From Candidatus Harrisonbacteria bacterium (lineage in GTDB: Bacteria > Patescibacteriota > Minisyncoccia > UBA6257 > 1-14-0-10-44-23): 9,978 nucleotides of DNA. Below are positions 1-5,349 of this stretch, piece by piece. The stretch covers positions 1 through 9,978 of the forward strand of contig JAHFLG010000034.1 in assembly GCA_023244975.1 (NCBI GenBank), in the 5' to 3' direction. The stretch's first letter is position 1; each line of letters starts with the position of its first letter. Under the pieces are notes generated by a model that saw nothing but the letters and a program-made list of their open reading frames with translations, did not search any database and was not told the DNA's origin. Made by a program: the position numbers and the translations under genes.

Positions 1-227
1 CAGGTTTTGCGGCTGCTGATGCGTCGCACCTCGGCACGAATGGTAACCTGTTCGCCGGATTTGAGATCAGTAATTTTGCTGACTTTGGAAAAATCTTCGT
101 AACGAGCCGGAAAATGGCGCAGTAGGTCGTAGACGGTATGAATTTCTAGCTTGTTGAGCTTGACGAGAAACTTCGGCAGGATTCCCTGGACTTGCGACAG
201 CTTCGTATCAAGGGTGATGAGATTCAT
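1..227 (-). CDS. recG: ATP-dependent DNA helicase RecG, N-terminal fragment
   Basis: The 3' part lies outside the window; 75 residues are visible. RecG is a cytoplasmic superfamily 2 helicase that remodels stalled replication forks and recombination junctions. The visible part covers the RecG N-terminus: a helix-hairpin-like segment (residues about 8-34, with KLEIHTVYDLL), then HFPARYEDFSKV (38-49), the family signature, then the start of the OB-fold wedge domain (ITDLKSGEQVTIRAEV, 52-67). The helicase motor motifs are not in the window. The ATG at 227 is chosen because the family pattern begins within a few residues of it and no other ATG/GTG/TTG lies in frame nearby. It sits one base after the tRNA-Lys discriminator base, so the two genes are almost certainly co-transcribed. 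Identification rests on recalled family consensus, not a search. Confidence 0.87.
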   Translation of the reverse strand, partial: MNLITLDTKLSQVQGILPKFLVKLNKLEIHTVYDLLRHFPARYEDFSKVSKITDLKSGEQVTIRAEVRRISSRKT

Positions 228-228
228 G

Positions 229-299
229 TGCTCCCCAATGGAATCGAACCATTATCTGCGGATTAAGAGTCCGTAGCTTTACCACTAAGCTAGGGGAGC
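229..299 (-). tRNA. tRNA-Lys (anticodon CTT)
   Basis: The minus strand folds into a complete 71-base cloverleaf. The acceptor stem GCTCCCC/GGGGAGC has 7 perfect pairs. The D arm is GCTT/AAGC with loop AGTGGTA. The anticodon arm ACGGA/TCCGC has loop CTCTTAA, giving anticodon CTT (Lys, AAG). The variable loop is 4 bases. The T arm AATGG/CCATT has loop TTCGATT. The discriminator base is A, as expected for Lys. The top pair of the anticodon stem is an A-C mismatch. CCA is not encoded, so maturation needs 3' trimming (RNase Z-type) and CCA addition. The gene shares its transcript with recG, which starts one base later. Confidence 0.95.
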
Positions 300-300
300 T

Positions 301-329
301 TTTTCAATGTTGCTATTTTAACCGATTAT
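301..329 (+). promoter_or_regulatory. Possible promoter for the SpoU methyltransferase gene
   Basis: A -35-like TTTTCA (301-306) and a -10-like GATTAT (324-329, 4/6) are separated by 17 bases. Predicted initiation near 336 would leave a leader of about 11 bases with only a weak purine run before the ATG at 347. The site interleaves with the leftward tRNA promoter, and both use the same -35 hexamer. Weak individually; supported by spacing and by the need for a promoter in this divergent gap. Confidence 0.33.
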
Positions 330-343
330 CCGTATTTTGAAAA
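315..343 (-). promoter_or_regulatory. Promoter for tRNA-Lys and recG
   Basis: Reading the minus strand, a -35 TTTTCA (338-343, 4/6 to consensus) is followed after exactly 17 bases by a -10 TAAAAT (315-320, 5/6). Predicted initiation is near position 308, about 9 bases before the mature tRNA 5' end. It is the only sigma70-like site between the tRNA and the divergent methyltransferase gene that points leftward. Assigned by eye from consensus and spacing. Confidence 0.55.
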
Positions 344-346
344 GAC

Positions 347-817
347 ATGGTTGTGCTTCTCCATAACATACGAAGTTTGCATAATGTCGGCTCAATTTTG
401 CGCACTGCCGACGCGGTTGGCGTAGAAAAGCTGTATTTGTGCGGGATTACACCTTCTCCGCTCGATCGACTAGGAGTTGTGCGCGGCGATATCGCCAAAA
501 CGGCTCTTGGCGCCGAGAAGAAGGTGGCTTGGGAGCAGGTTACAAGTACGAGTCGGCTTATCAATAAACTGAAACAAGAGGGTTTTACCATTGTCGCTCT
601 CGAGCTCGACAAGCGAGCGGTATCTTTATACGATCTGGATTCCCGTCTCCGCGGGAAAATCGTGCTCATTGTGGGCGCAGAGGTTGAAGGGATTCCGCAG
701 GCAGTTCTGAAGAAGTGTGATACGATACTAGAAATACCAATGGTGGGGAGCAAGGAGTCGCTTAACGTTGCCGTCGCCTTTGGCATCGCGGCATTTCATC
801 TCAGATATGGCAGATAA
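347..817 (+). CDS. SpoU/TrmH-family RNA 2'-O-methyltransferase
   Basis: A 156-residue SPOUT-fold enzyme predicted to transfer a methyl group from S-adenosylmethionine to a ribose 2'-OH in tRNA or rRNA; the target cannot be told from sequence. All three SpoU motifs are visible: motif 1 HNIRSLHNVGSILRTADA (residues 6-23), motif 2 VLIVGAEVEGIP (106-117), and motif 3 EIPMVGSKESLNVAVAFGI (129-147), which form the trefoil-knot cofactor site. The protein is just the catalytic domain; TrmH/RlmB relatives often carry an extra N-terminal substrate-binding domain. Residues 97-103 (LDSRLRG), between the variable strand and motif 2, are encoded by a palindromic repeat-like element. The 3' end overlaps the next gene by 11 bases, implying translational coupling. 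No strong Shine-Dalgarno precedes the ATG. Confidence 0.9.
   Translation: MVVLLHNIRSLHNVGSILRTADAVGVEKLYLCGITPSPLDRLGVVRGDIAKTALGAEKKVAWEQVTSTSRLINKLKQEGFTIVALELDKRAVSLYDLDSRLRGKIVLIVGAEVEGIPQAVLKKCDTILEIPMVGSKESLNVAVAFGIAAFHLRYGR
635..661 (+). repeat. Palindromic element inside the SpoU gene (LDSRLRG type)
   Basis: The stretch begins CTGGATTCCCG and contains a 6-base inverted repeat TTCCCG (640-645) / CGGGAA (652-657) around a 6-base loop. It translates in frame as LDSRLRG, the peptide typically produced when a widespread bacterial palindromic repeat family falls inside a gene. In opposite orientation it matches the element in the CapA gene (3117-3145) at 18 of the first 21 bases. The motif and similarity are seen directly; assigning it to a mobile or repeat family is from general knowledge, and chance resemblance remains possible because the protein length here is near normal. 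Confidence 0.5.
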
Positions 818-1244
818 AAAAATCTTGATCGTTATTGGTATTATTGTACTGCTTGTGATTATCGCGTTGATTGTGCGTAGCCAAAAACCATCGGGTCAAT
901 CGCAGAGCATTGCGATCGGTTCCAATCACTATACCGTTGAAATTGCCGATACCTTGTTTTCTCAGGCAAAAGGATTGTCCGGTCGCGGATCGTTAGAGTC
1001 GGGTCATGGCATGCTATTTGTGTTTTCGTCTTCATCTATGCAGGCGTTTTGGATGAAGGATATGCAGTTTCCGCTCGATTTTATTTGGATTAATAATGGT
1101 CAGGTGATTGGTGTTACCGAAAACGTTCCTGCAAGCCCTCCAACTGCAATGTATCGTCCGCCGACTCCGGTTGATAGGGTGCTCGAGGTTCCTGCCGGGA
1201 CTGTAGCGAGAGACGGCATTAAGGTTGGAGATATGGTATTATAG
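807..1244 (+). CDS. DUF192 family protein, membrane anchored
   Basis: 145 residues. An N-terminal hydrophobic helix (about residues 5-23, IIVLLVIIALIV) follows a short basic start, so the protein is probably anchored with its domain outside the cytoplasm. The DUF192 domain (about 42-145) shows the family signatures GLSGR (56-60), GHGMLFVF (66-73), FWMKDMQFPLDFIWI (81-95), ENVPASPP (105-112), VLEVPAG (125-131) and a C-terminal IKVGD. The biochemical role of DUF192 is not established. The start at 807 is preferred over an in-frame ATG at 768 because the upstream 13 codons lie inside the methyltransferase gene and the anchor helix follows 807 directly. It overlaps the upstream gene by 11 bases and has no clear Shine-Dalgarno, so coupled initiation is likely. 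Its stop codon overlaps a predicted promoter for the next gene. Confidence 0.85.
   Translation: MADKKILIVIGIIVLLVIIALIVRSQKPSGQSQSIAIGSNHYTVEIADTLFSQAKGLSGRGSLESGHGMLFVFSSSSMQAFWMKDMQFPLDFIWINNGQVIGVTENVPASPPTAMYRPPTPVDRVLEVPAGTVARDGIKVGDMVL
1234..1242 (+). promoter_or_regulatory. Extended -10 promoter for GAPDH with A/T-only leader
   Basis: TGGTATTAT is a TGn-extended -10 (hexamer TATTAT, 1237-1242, 5/6). No good -35 is present, which extended -10 promoters tolerate. Predicted initiation near 1249 gives a leader of about 17 bases. The whole interval 1245-1265 is A and T only and carries no Shine-Dalgarno. The hexamer shares its last T with the TAG stop of the DUF192 gene. Confidence 0.45.
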
Positions 1245-1265
1245 AAAAATTAATTATTAATATAT

Positions 1266-2309
1266 ATGGCAAAAATAGCAATTAATGGATTTGGCAGGAT
1301 CGGTCGGTTATTTTTAAGGCAGGCGTTTGGTCATCCTGAGCTTGATATCGTGGCGATTAATGATTTGGGAGATGTTGATAATTTGGCGTATCTGCTCCGT
1401 CATGACTCGGTCTATCGCGGGTACGACAAAGAGGTGACCTCTAAGAAAAATGAGAATGGAATCGGCGGCACGTTGACCGTTGATGGCAAAGTAATAACTG
1501 TTGTCGGAGAAAAGGATGCCACTAAGCTACCGTGGGGAGCTATGGGTATTGATCTGGTGGTGGAGTGCACCGGACTTTTTGAATCATTTGAAAAGGCGAG
1601 TGTCCATGTAAACGCCGCAGGAGCTAAGCACGTGGTTATCAGCGCTCCGGCTAAAGACGAAGAAGGAACGCTTGGAGGAAAGACTATTTTGATGGGTATT
1701 AATGAAGCCGGACTCAAAGGTTGCACGATTTCTTCTAATGGTTCCTGCACTACCAACGCGACGGCTCCTGTGGTTCAGGTTCTTCATGACGAGATCGGTA
1801 TTGTCAAAGCCGCGCTTTCAACAGTTCACGCCTATACCGCGACTCAGACTCTGACCGATGCATCGGCTAAGGGAGGCAAGGACTTTCGCCGTGCCCGCGC
1901 TGCCGCGCAAAATATTGTTCCGTCATCCACCGGTGCGGCGGTCTCAGTAACTCGCGCCGTTTCTGACTTAAAGGGCAAGTTTGACGGTATTGCCATTCGC
2001 GTGCCGGTGATCACCGGTTCGCTGACCGACCTAACTTTTGTTGCTAAGCGTAAAACTTCCAAGGAAGAGGTTAACGAAATTTTGAAAAAAGCTGCTGCCA
2101 GCCCGCGCTGGAAGGGGATCCTTGGTGTGAGCAACGATCAGCCGGTCTCCTCTGATATTATCGGCATGAGCTATGCCACCCTTGTTGACCTAGAGTATAC
2201 GAAAGTTATCGACGGCGACCTGGTCAAAGTCCTCTCGTGGTATGACAACGAGTGGAGCTATGTATGCACCTTGATATCCCACATTCTCGAAGCCTGCAAA
2301 AATTTCTAA
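1266..2309 (+). CDS. gap: Type I glyceraldehyde-3-phosphate dehydrogenase
   Basis: 347 residues, slightly longer than the usual 330-340. Catalyses phosphorylating oxidation of glyceraldehyde-3-phosphate to 1,3-bisphosphoglycerate in glycolysis, cytoplasmic. The Rossmann motif INGFGRIGR spans residues 6-14. IND with Asp33 at the end of the second strand suggests NAD rather than NADP. The catalytic site is SNGSCTTN with Cys161, paired with His188 in STVHAYT. SWYDNEWSY near the C-terminus matches the family SWYDNEWGY with Gly replaced by Ser. The last residues (CTLISHILEACKNF) are encoded in an overlap of 46 bases with the CapA gene. Together with rpiB, the Rpe-like gene and transketolase nearby it forms a sugar-phosphate block. 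Strong identification. Confidence 0.97.
   Translation: MAKIAINGFGRIGRLFLRQAFGHPELDIVAINDLGDVDNLAYLLRHDSVYRGYDKEVTSKKNENGIGGTLTVDGKVITVVGEKDATKLPWGAMGIDLVVECTGLFESFEKASVHVNAAGAKHVVISAPAKDEEGTLGGKTILMGINEAGLKGCTISSNGSCTTNATAPVVQVLHDEIGIVKAALSTVHAYTATQTLTDASAKGGKDFRRARAAAQNIVPSSTGAAVSVTRAVSDLKGKFDGIAIRVPVITGSLTDLTFVAKRKTSKEEVNEILKKAAASPRWKGILGVSNDQPVSSDIIGMSYATLVDLEYTKVIDGDLVKVLSWYDNEWSYVCTLISHILEACKNF
2254..2257 (+). promoter_or_regulatory. Shine-Dalgarno GGAG deciding the CapA start
   Basis: GGAG lies 6 bases before the ATG at 2264, inside the GAPDH reading frame. An in-frame GTG at 2252 would place the start upstream of this site, so 2264 is preferred. It is one of very few well-placed Shine-Dalgarno sites in the window. 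Confidence 0.65.
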
Positions 2310-3337
2310 TAGTTTTTGTTATTGGTGTTGATATTTTGGCAGTGCTCGCCCTCACTGGACTCTTTTTAAGTTTTCCGCATCAACAACCTTTGCCGCTTAT
2401 TCCGGCTGCTCTGCCCGCGCAGCCTACATATCACCTCCTTTTTACCGGCGATATCATGCTCGATCGGTTGGTGAAAAAACAGATTCAAAAACAGCAGGAT
2501 CCGCTGTATCCATTTTTGCTGATTGCTTCAACGACTCAGGCAGCTGACTTAACGATTAGCAATCTTGAAGGGCCGGTCACTGATCGGGGAACACGGAGCG
2601 GCAGCATCTATTCATTTCATTTTGAACCAGCAGGAACTATTAATGCTTTGCAGTTTGCCGGCTTTGACGTTGTCGCGTCAGCGAACAATCATATCTTTGA
2701 TTATGGGCGCGTCGGCATACTCGACACCCTGACTCATCTTCGGGACGCTGGCATCAGTGCCGTAGGGATCGGGGCAGATGCCACAGAAGCCAATACTCCG
2801 GTTATTAAAATACTGGGAGACACCAAGATCGCTTTTCTAAGTTACACGAACTTATATCCAACCGGACTTGAGGCCGGAGTTGGCTGGCCGGGGATTAGCT
2901 CGTTTAGTATTACCAATACTTCAGAAGCTATCAGGTATATCAAAGAATCCAAACAGGCCGATGTAGTTGTTGTGCTCTTTCACGGCGGCATTGAATATCA
3001 GACGCACTCAACCGCACAGCAGCGACAGATCGCCCGCGCCCTTATTGATGCCGGAGCTGATCTATTCATCGGCACCCACCCGCATGTGACAGAAGAAGTG
3101 GAAAAATATACTTCTTCTGTCATCCCCGCGAAGGCGGGGATCCAGGAACCGCATGTTGGCTTTATCGCCTATAGCCTCGGTAACTTTGTCTTTGATCAGG
3201 ATTTTTCTAAAGAAACCATGAACGGCCTGATGGCTGAGGCCGCGATCAAAGATAAGAGGGTCATCGATTTCAAAAAGATACCCATCAGGCTGACGCCAAC
3301 CTTCCAGCCTTTTGCAGTAGAGCCTGATGGTTTATAA
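2264..3337 (+). CDS. CapA family (PGA_cap) metallophosphatase-like protein, membrane anchored
   Basis: 357 residues. An N-terminal membrane helix (about 11-35) and a Pro-rich linker (37-54) precede a CapA/PGA_cap calcineurin-like domain facing outside. Family motifs: LLFTGDIMLDR (58-68), SNLEGPVTD (99-107), VASANNHIFDYG (137-148), LSYTN (192-196), VLFHGGIEY (237-245), FIGTHPHV (268-275) and AYSLGNFVFDQ (302-312), with probable metal ligands Asp63, Asn142, His240, His272 and His274. Such proteins are tied to poly-gamma-glutamate or other surface polymers, but many are uncharacterised, so a specific reaction is not claimed. Between HPHV and YSLGNF the protein carries about a dozen extra residues including VIPAKAGIQ (286-294), encoded by a palindromic repeat. 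It overlaps GAPDH by 46 bases, and its TAA stop lies inside the -10 hexamer of rpiB. Confidence 0.88.
   Translation: MHLDIPHSRSLQKFLIVFVIGVDILAVLALTGLFLSFPHQQPLPLIPAALPAQPTYHLLFTGDIMLDRLVKKQIQKQQDPLYPFLLIASTTQAADLTISNLEGPVTDRGTRSGSIYSFHFEPAGTINALQFAGFDVVASANNHIFDYGRVGILDTLTHLRDAGISAVGIGADATEANTPVIKILGDTKIAFLSYTNLYPTGLEAGVGWPGISSFSITNTSEAIRYIKESKQADVVVVLFHGGIEYQTHSTAQQRQIARALIDAGADLFIGTHPHVTEEVEKYTSSVIPAKAGIQEPHVGFIAYSLGNFVFDQDFSKETMNGLMAEAAIKDKRVIDFKKIPIRLTPTFQPFAVEPDGL
3117..3145 (-). repeat. Palindromic element inserted in frame in the CapA gene (VIPAKAGIQ type)
   Basis: An 8-base perfect inverted repeat ATCCCCGC (3122-3129) / GCGGGGAT (3134-3141) surrounds the 4-base loop GAAG. Read in the CapA frame it gives VIPAKAGIQ, a peptide well known from a widespread bacterial palindromic repeat. 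Read on the minus strand it starts CTGGAT and matches the SpoU-gene element at 18 of 21 bases. It falls in the loop between the HPH and YSLGNF motifs, where CapA relatives are shorter, supporting a genuine in-frame insertion. How it moves is not visible. Confidence 0.75.
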
Positions 3338-3338
3338 T
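3311..3338 (+). promoter_or_regulatory. Leaderless promoter of rpiB
   Basis: A perfect -10 TATAAT (3333-3338) ends 6 bases before the ATG at 3345, placing the predicted first transcribed base on the A of the start codon. A -35-like TTTGCA (3311-3316, 4/6) lies 16 bases upstream. The hexamer contains the TAA stop of the CapA gene (3335-3337). No Shine-Dalgarno precedes the ATG. Confidence 0.6.
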
Positions 3339-3344
3339 GATGAC

Positions 3345-3779
3345 ATGACTATCTATCTGGCGACTGACCATGCAGGGTTTGAACTCAAGGAGAAGATTAA
3401 GAAAATTCTGATTGAGCAGTGCTACGACGTTATCGATTGTGGTCCGGATCATGTTGATAAAGACGACGACTATCCGGATTTTATTTCTAAAGCTGCACGG
3501 CTGGTAGCTAAAAAGCCGGAGAGTCGCGGAATTATTTTCGGCGGGAGTGGGCAGGGAGAGGCTATGGTTGCCAACCGAGTTACAGGAGTGCGTGCCACGG
3601 TCTGGTATGGGGGAAGTATGGATATTATCAAGCTTTCACGCGATCATAATGATGCCAATATGCTTTCGATTGGCGCCCGGTTTGTGACTGAGCCGGAAAT
3701 GTTGGAAGCGATTAAGCTCTGGCTCGCGACGCCGTTTTCAAATGCGGAGCGGCACCTGCGCAGGATTAACAAGTTTTAA
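3345..3779 (+). CDS. rpiB: Ribose-5-phosphate isomerase B
   Basis: 144 residues, usual RpiB length. Interconverts ribose-5-phosphate and ribulose-5-phosphate in the non-oxidative pentose phosphate pathway. Signatures: YLATDHAGFELKE (4-16, with Asp8/His9), FGGSGQGEAMVANR (65-78), GVRA (81-84) and HNDANMLSIGAR (101-112). The loop carries Ser68 where E. coli-type enzymes have the catalytic Cys, and Glu72 further on; this is the arrangement of the mycobacterial-type RpiB, where the Glu is the catalytic base. An in-frame ATG at 3327 exists, but the -10 TATAAT lies between the two, so the start at 3345 is favoured. The 3' end is one base from the ATG of the Rpe-like gene, indicating coupled translation. 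Confidence 0.93.
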   Translation: MTIYLATDHAGFELKEKIKKILIEQCYDVIDCGPDHVDKDDDYPDFISKAARLVAKKPESRGIIFGGSGQGEAMVANRVTGVRATVWYGGSMDIIKLSRDHNDANMLSIGARFVTEPEMLEAIKLWLATPFSNAERHLRRINKF

Positions 3780-3780
3780 T

Positions 3781-4440
3781 ATGAACATCATTCCGGTTAT
3801 CAATTGTCAGGATTTTGAAACGGTGAAGGCGCGCGTGCAAATAGCCCGTGAGTCACTGTTCCCGATGATCAGACCCGAGGAGCGATGGCTGCATATTGAT
3901 ATTGCTGACGGCGGATTTACCAATGGGTACTCAACCTGGCGTAATCCCGGAGATCTGGCTGAATTGAAGCTTACCTCCGACATTAAGATAGAACTTCATT
4001 TGATGATGAACGAACCCGAGCAGGCCATGGATCCATGGCTGGCGGCGGGCATTTCGCGGTTGATCTTTCATCTTGAGGCAACGGCATCATTAGAAGTAGT
4101 GGTAGCCTGCTGCCGCGACAGGGGTGTTGAGCCAATGCTTGCTCTTGCTCCCGAGACTCCGGTTAATCACGCATTAACCTACTTGGCGGGGTTACCGGCC
4201 TGCCAAATTCTGGCCGTGCATCCGGGGCTCGCCGGTCAGTCTATGGAGCCGGGGACGCTTGAAAAAATCGCCTCAATACATGCTCGTTTTCCGAATATGG
4301 TGATTGAAGTAGACGGAGGAGTGACCCCGGAGACTGCGGCACAAATGAAGGCGGCCGGAGCAACTCAGGTGGTAGCGGGTTCAAGTATATTTGGCGCCGA
4401 AAATCCCGGAGCGATATTTAAGAAGTATTTGGAATTATAG
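3781..4440 (+). CDS. rpe: Ribulose-phosphate 3-epimerase family protein
   Basis: 219 residues, a TIM barrel of the Rpe family, predicted to interconvert ribulose-5-phosphate and xylulose-5-phosphate. The metal and acid-base residues are kept: His38 and Asp40 in LHIDIADGGF, His73 in ELHLMM, and Asp178 in EVDGG. The phosphate-site end VVAGSSIFG (197-205) and HPGLAGQSM (147-155) also fit. It departs from classical Rpe: the N-terminus reads PVINCQDF rather than PSILSADF, the active-site MDGHFVPN becomes ADGGFTNG, and the usual Met-containing strand before the PG loop is AVHPG. A related epimerase acting on another ketopentose or hexose phosphate is possible. It starts one base after the rpiB stop without a Shine-Dalgarno of its own, so it is probably translated by reinitiation. 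The context (rpiB, transketolase) favours Rpe. Confidence 0.8.
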   Translation: MNIIPVINCQDFETVKARVQIARESLFPMIRPEERWLHIDIADGGFTNGYSTWRNPGDLAELKLTSDIKIELHLMMNEPEQAMDPWLAAGISRLIFHLEATASLEVVVACCRDRGVEPMLALAPETPVNHALTYLAGLPACQILAVHPGLAGQSMEPGTLEKIASIHARFPNMVIEVDGGVTPETAAQMKAAGATQVVAGSSIFGAENPGAIFKKYLEL

Positions 4441-4446
4441 TATACT
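4418..4446 (+). promoter_or_regulatory. Leaderless promoter of the transketolase N-terminal gene
   Basis: -35 TTAAGA (4418-4423, 4/6), a 17-base spacer, and -10 TATACT (4441-4446, 5/6) ending exactly 6 bases before the ATG at 4453. Predicted initiation is on the A of the start codon. The promoter lies in the last codons of the Rpe-like gene, whose TAG stop (4438-4440) abuts the -10. There is no Shine-Dalgarno. Confidence 0.6.
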
Positions 4447-4452
4447 ATTTAG

Positions 4453-5313
4453 ATGCAGTCCCTGAACACGAGTAAACTACGATCATTGGAATTAAAGGCA
4501 AACGAGATTCGACAGGATGTTATCGAATCACTGCTGCTCGCCGGCAGCGGACACAGCGCTGGCTCTCTTGGCATGGCAGATATTTTTACGGCTTTTTATT
4601 TTCATATTTTAAATCACAATCCAAAAAGGCCGCAGTGGGCCGATCGTGACCGGCTGGTGTTGAGCAACGGACACATCTGTCCCGTACAGTATGCTACTAT
4701 GGCTCACGCCGGTTATTTTCCCCGCGAAGAACTTAAGACGTTGCGAAAAATAAACTCCCGAATCCAGGGTCACCCGCATCGGACAGCGCTTCCCGGACTT
4801 GAAACCACCTCCGGTCCGCTCGGTTCAGGTCTTAGTCAGGCTATTGGTATTGCTCTGGCGGCACAGCTCGACAAGAAAAAATATTATACCTACTGTTTGA
4901 CCTCTGATGGCGAGCAGCAAGAAGGCAACACCTGGGAGGCCGTTATGTTTGCAGGCAAGCGCCGACTCAGCAACCTAATCAGCGTGATGGATCGCAATTA
5001 TATTCAGATCGATGGCGACACCGAAGAAGTAATGGCCTTAGAGCCGCTGCGGGCAAAGTACGAAGCCTTTAATTGGCACGTACTTGAAGTTGATGGACAT
5101 AATCTTGCAGCATTTATCGGCGCCGTGAATGAAGCGCGCGCGGTCTATGAAAAACCAACTCTTATCATCGCTCATACAATTCCAGGCAAAGGAGTCGGAT
5201 TTATGGAAAATGATTATCGATGGCATGGCATGCCGCCCAATCAAGATCAGGCTAAGATCGCACTTTCCGAGTTGCAGGCGCAGCATCAGAGCCTGACTGG
5301 AGGAAGGAGCTAA
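4453..5313 (+). CDS. tktN: Transketolase, N-terminal (thiamine pyrophosphate-binding) subunit
   Basis: 286 residues, equal to the pyrophosphate-binding domain of one-chain transketolases. With the C-terminal subunit at 5821-6813 it should form an enzyme moving two-carbon ketol units between sugar phosphates. Visible cofactor features: GSGHSAGSLG (31-40, His34), SNGH (71-74), QGHPH (105-109), TSGPLGSGLSQAIG (119-132), and the Mg/TPP motif SDGEQQEGNTWEA (151-163) closed by MDRNYIQIDG (179-188). The first Gly of the common GDG motif is Ser151, while Asp152 is intact. PGKG (244-247) and a C-terminal YRWHGMPP fit the family. The split into two genes is common in CPR bacteria and archaea. Between the two halves sits an unrelated small membrane protein gene and a fold-back element. 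Confidence 0.94.
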   Translation: MQSLNTSKLRSLELKANEIRQDVIESLLLAGSGHSAGSLGMADIFTAFYFHILNHNPKRPQWADRDRLVLSNGHICPVQYATMAHAGYFPREELKTLRKINSRIQGHPHRTALPGLETTSGPLGSGLSQAIGIALAAQLDKKKYYTYCLTSDGEQQEGNTWEAVMFAGKRRLSNLISVMDRNYIQIDGDTEEVMALEPLRAKYEAFNWHVLEVDGHNLAAFIGAVNEARAVYEKPTLIIAHTIPGKGVGFMENDYRWHGMPPNQDQAKIALSELQAQHQSLTGGRS

Positions 5314-5319
5314 AAGGTC

Positions 5320-5325
5320 GAGGAG
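5320..5325 (+). promoter_or_regulatory. Shine-Dalgarno GAGGAG, misplaced for the annotated ATG
   Basis: GAGGAG is the strongest Shine-Dalgarno-like site in the gap after the transketolase N-terminal gene, but lies 24 bases before the ATG at 5350. It is 6 bases before an in-frame ATT at 5332, a rare start codon. Two more purine-rich matches (GGAGG at 5299, AGGAG at 5305) lie in the preceding gene's tail. Confidence 0.4.
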
Positions 5326-5349
5326 ATTTTAATTAAAAAATTTACTACT

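Noticed and set aside
313..786. A 157-codon open frame antisense to the SpoU gene, containing FPRRRES
   Set aside because: FPRRRES is the well-known antisense translation of the LDSRLRG palindrome; the rest mirrors the methyltransferase gene.
2252..2263. GTG at 2252 as the CapA start
   Set aside because: The GGAG Shine-Dalgarno at 2254-2257 would lie inside the coding region; the ATG at 2264 has ideal spacing.
3327..3344. ATG at 3327 as the rpiB start
   Set aside because: It lies upstream of the TATAAT promoter and adds six residues (MVYNDD) not expected before the conserved MTIYLATDHAG start of RpiB.
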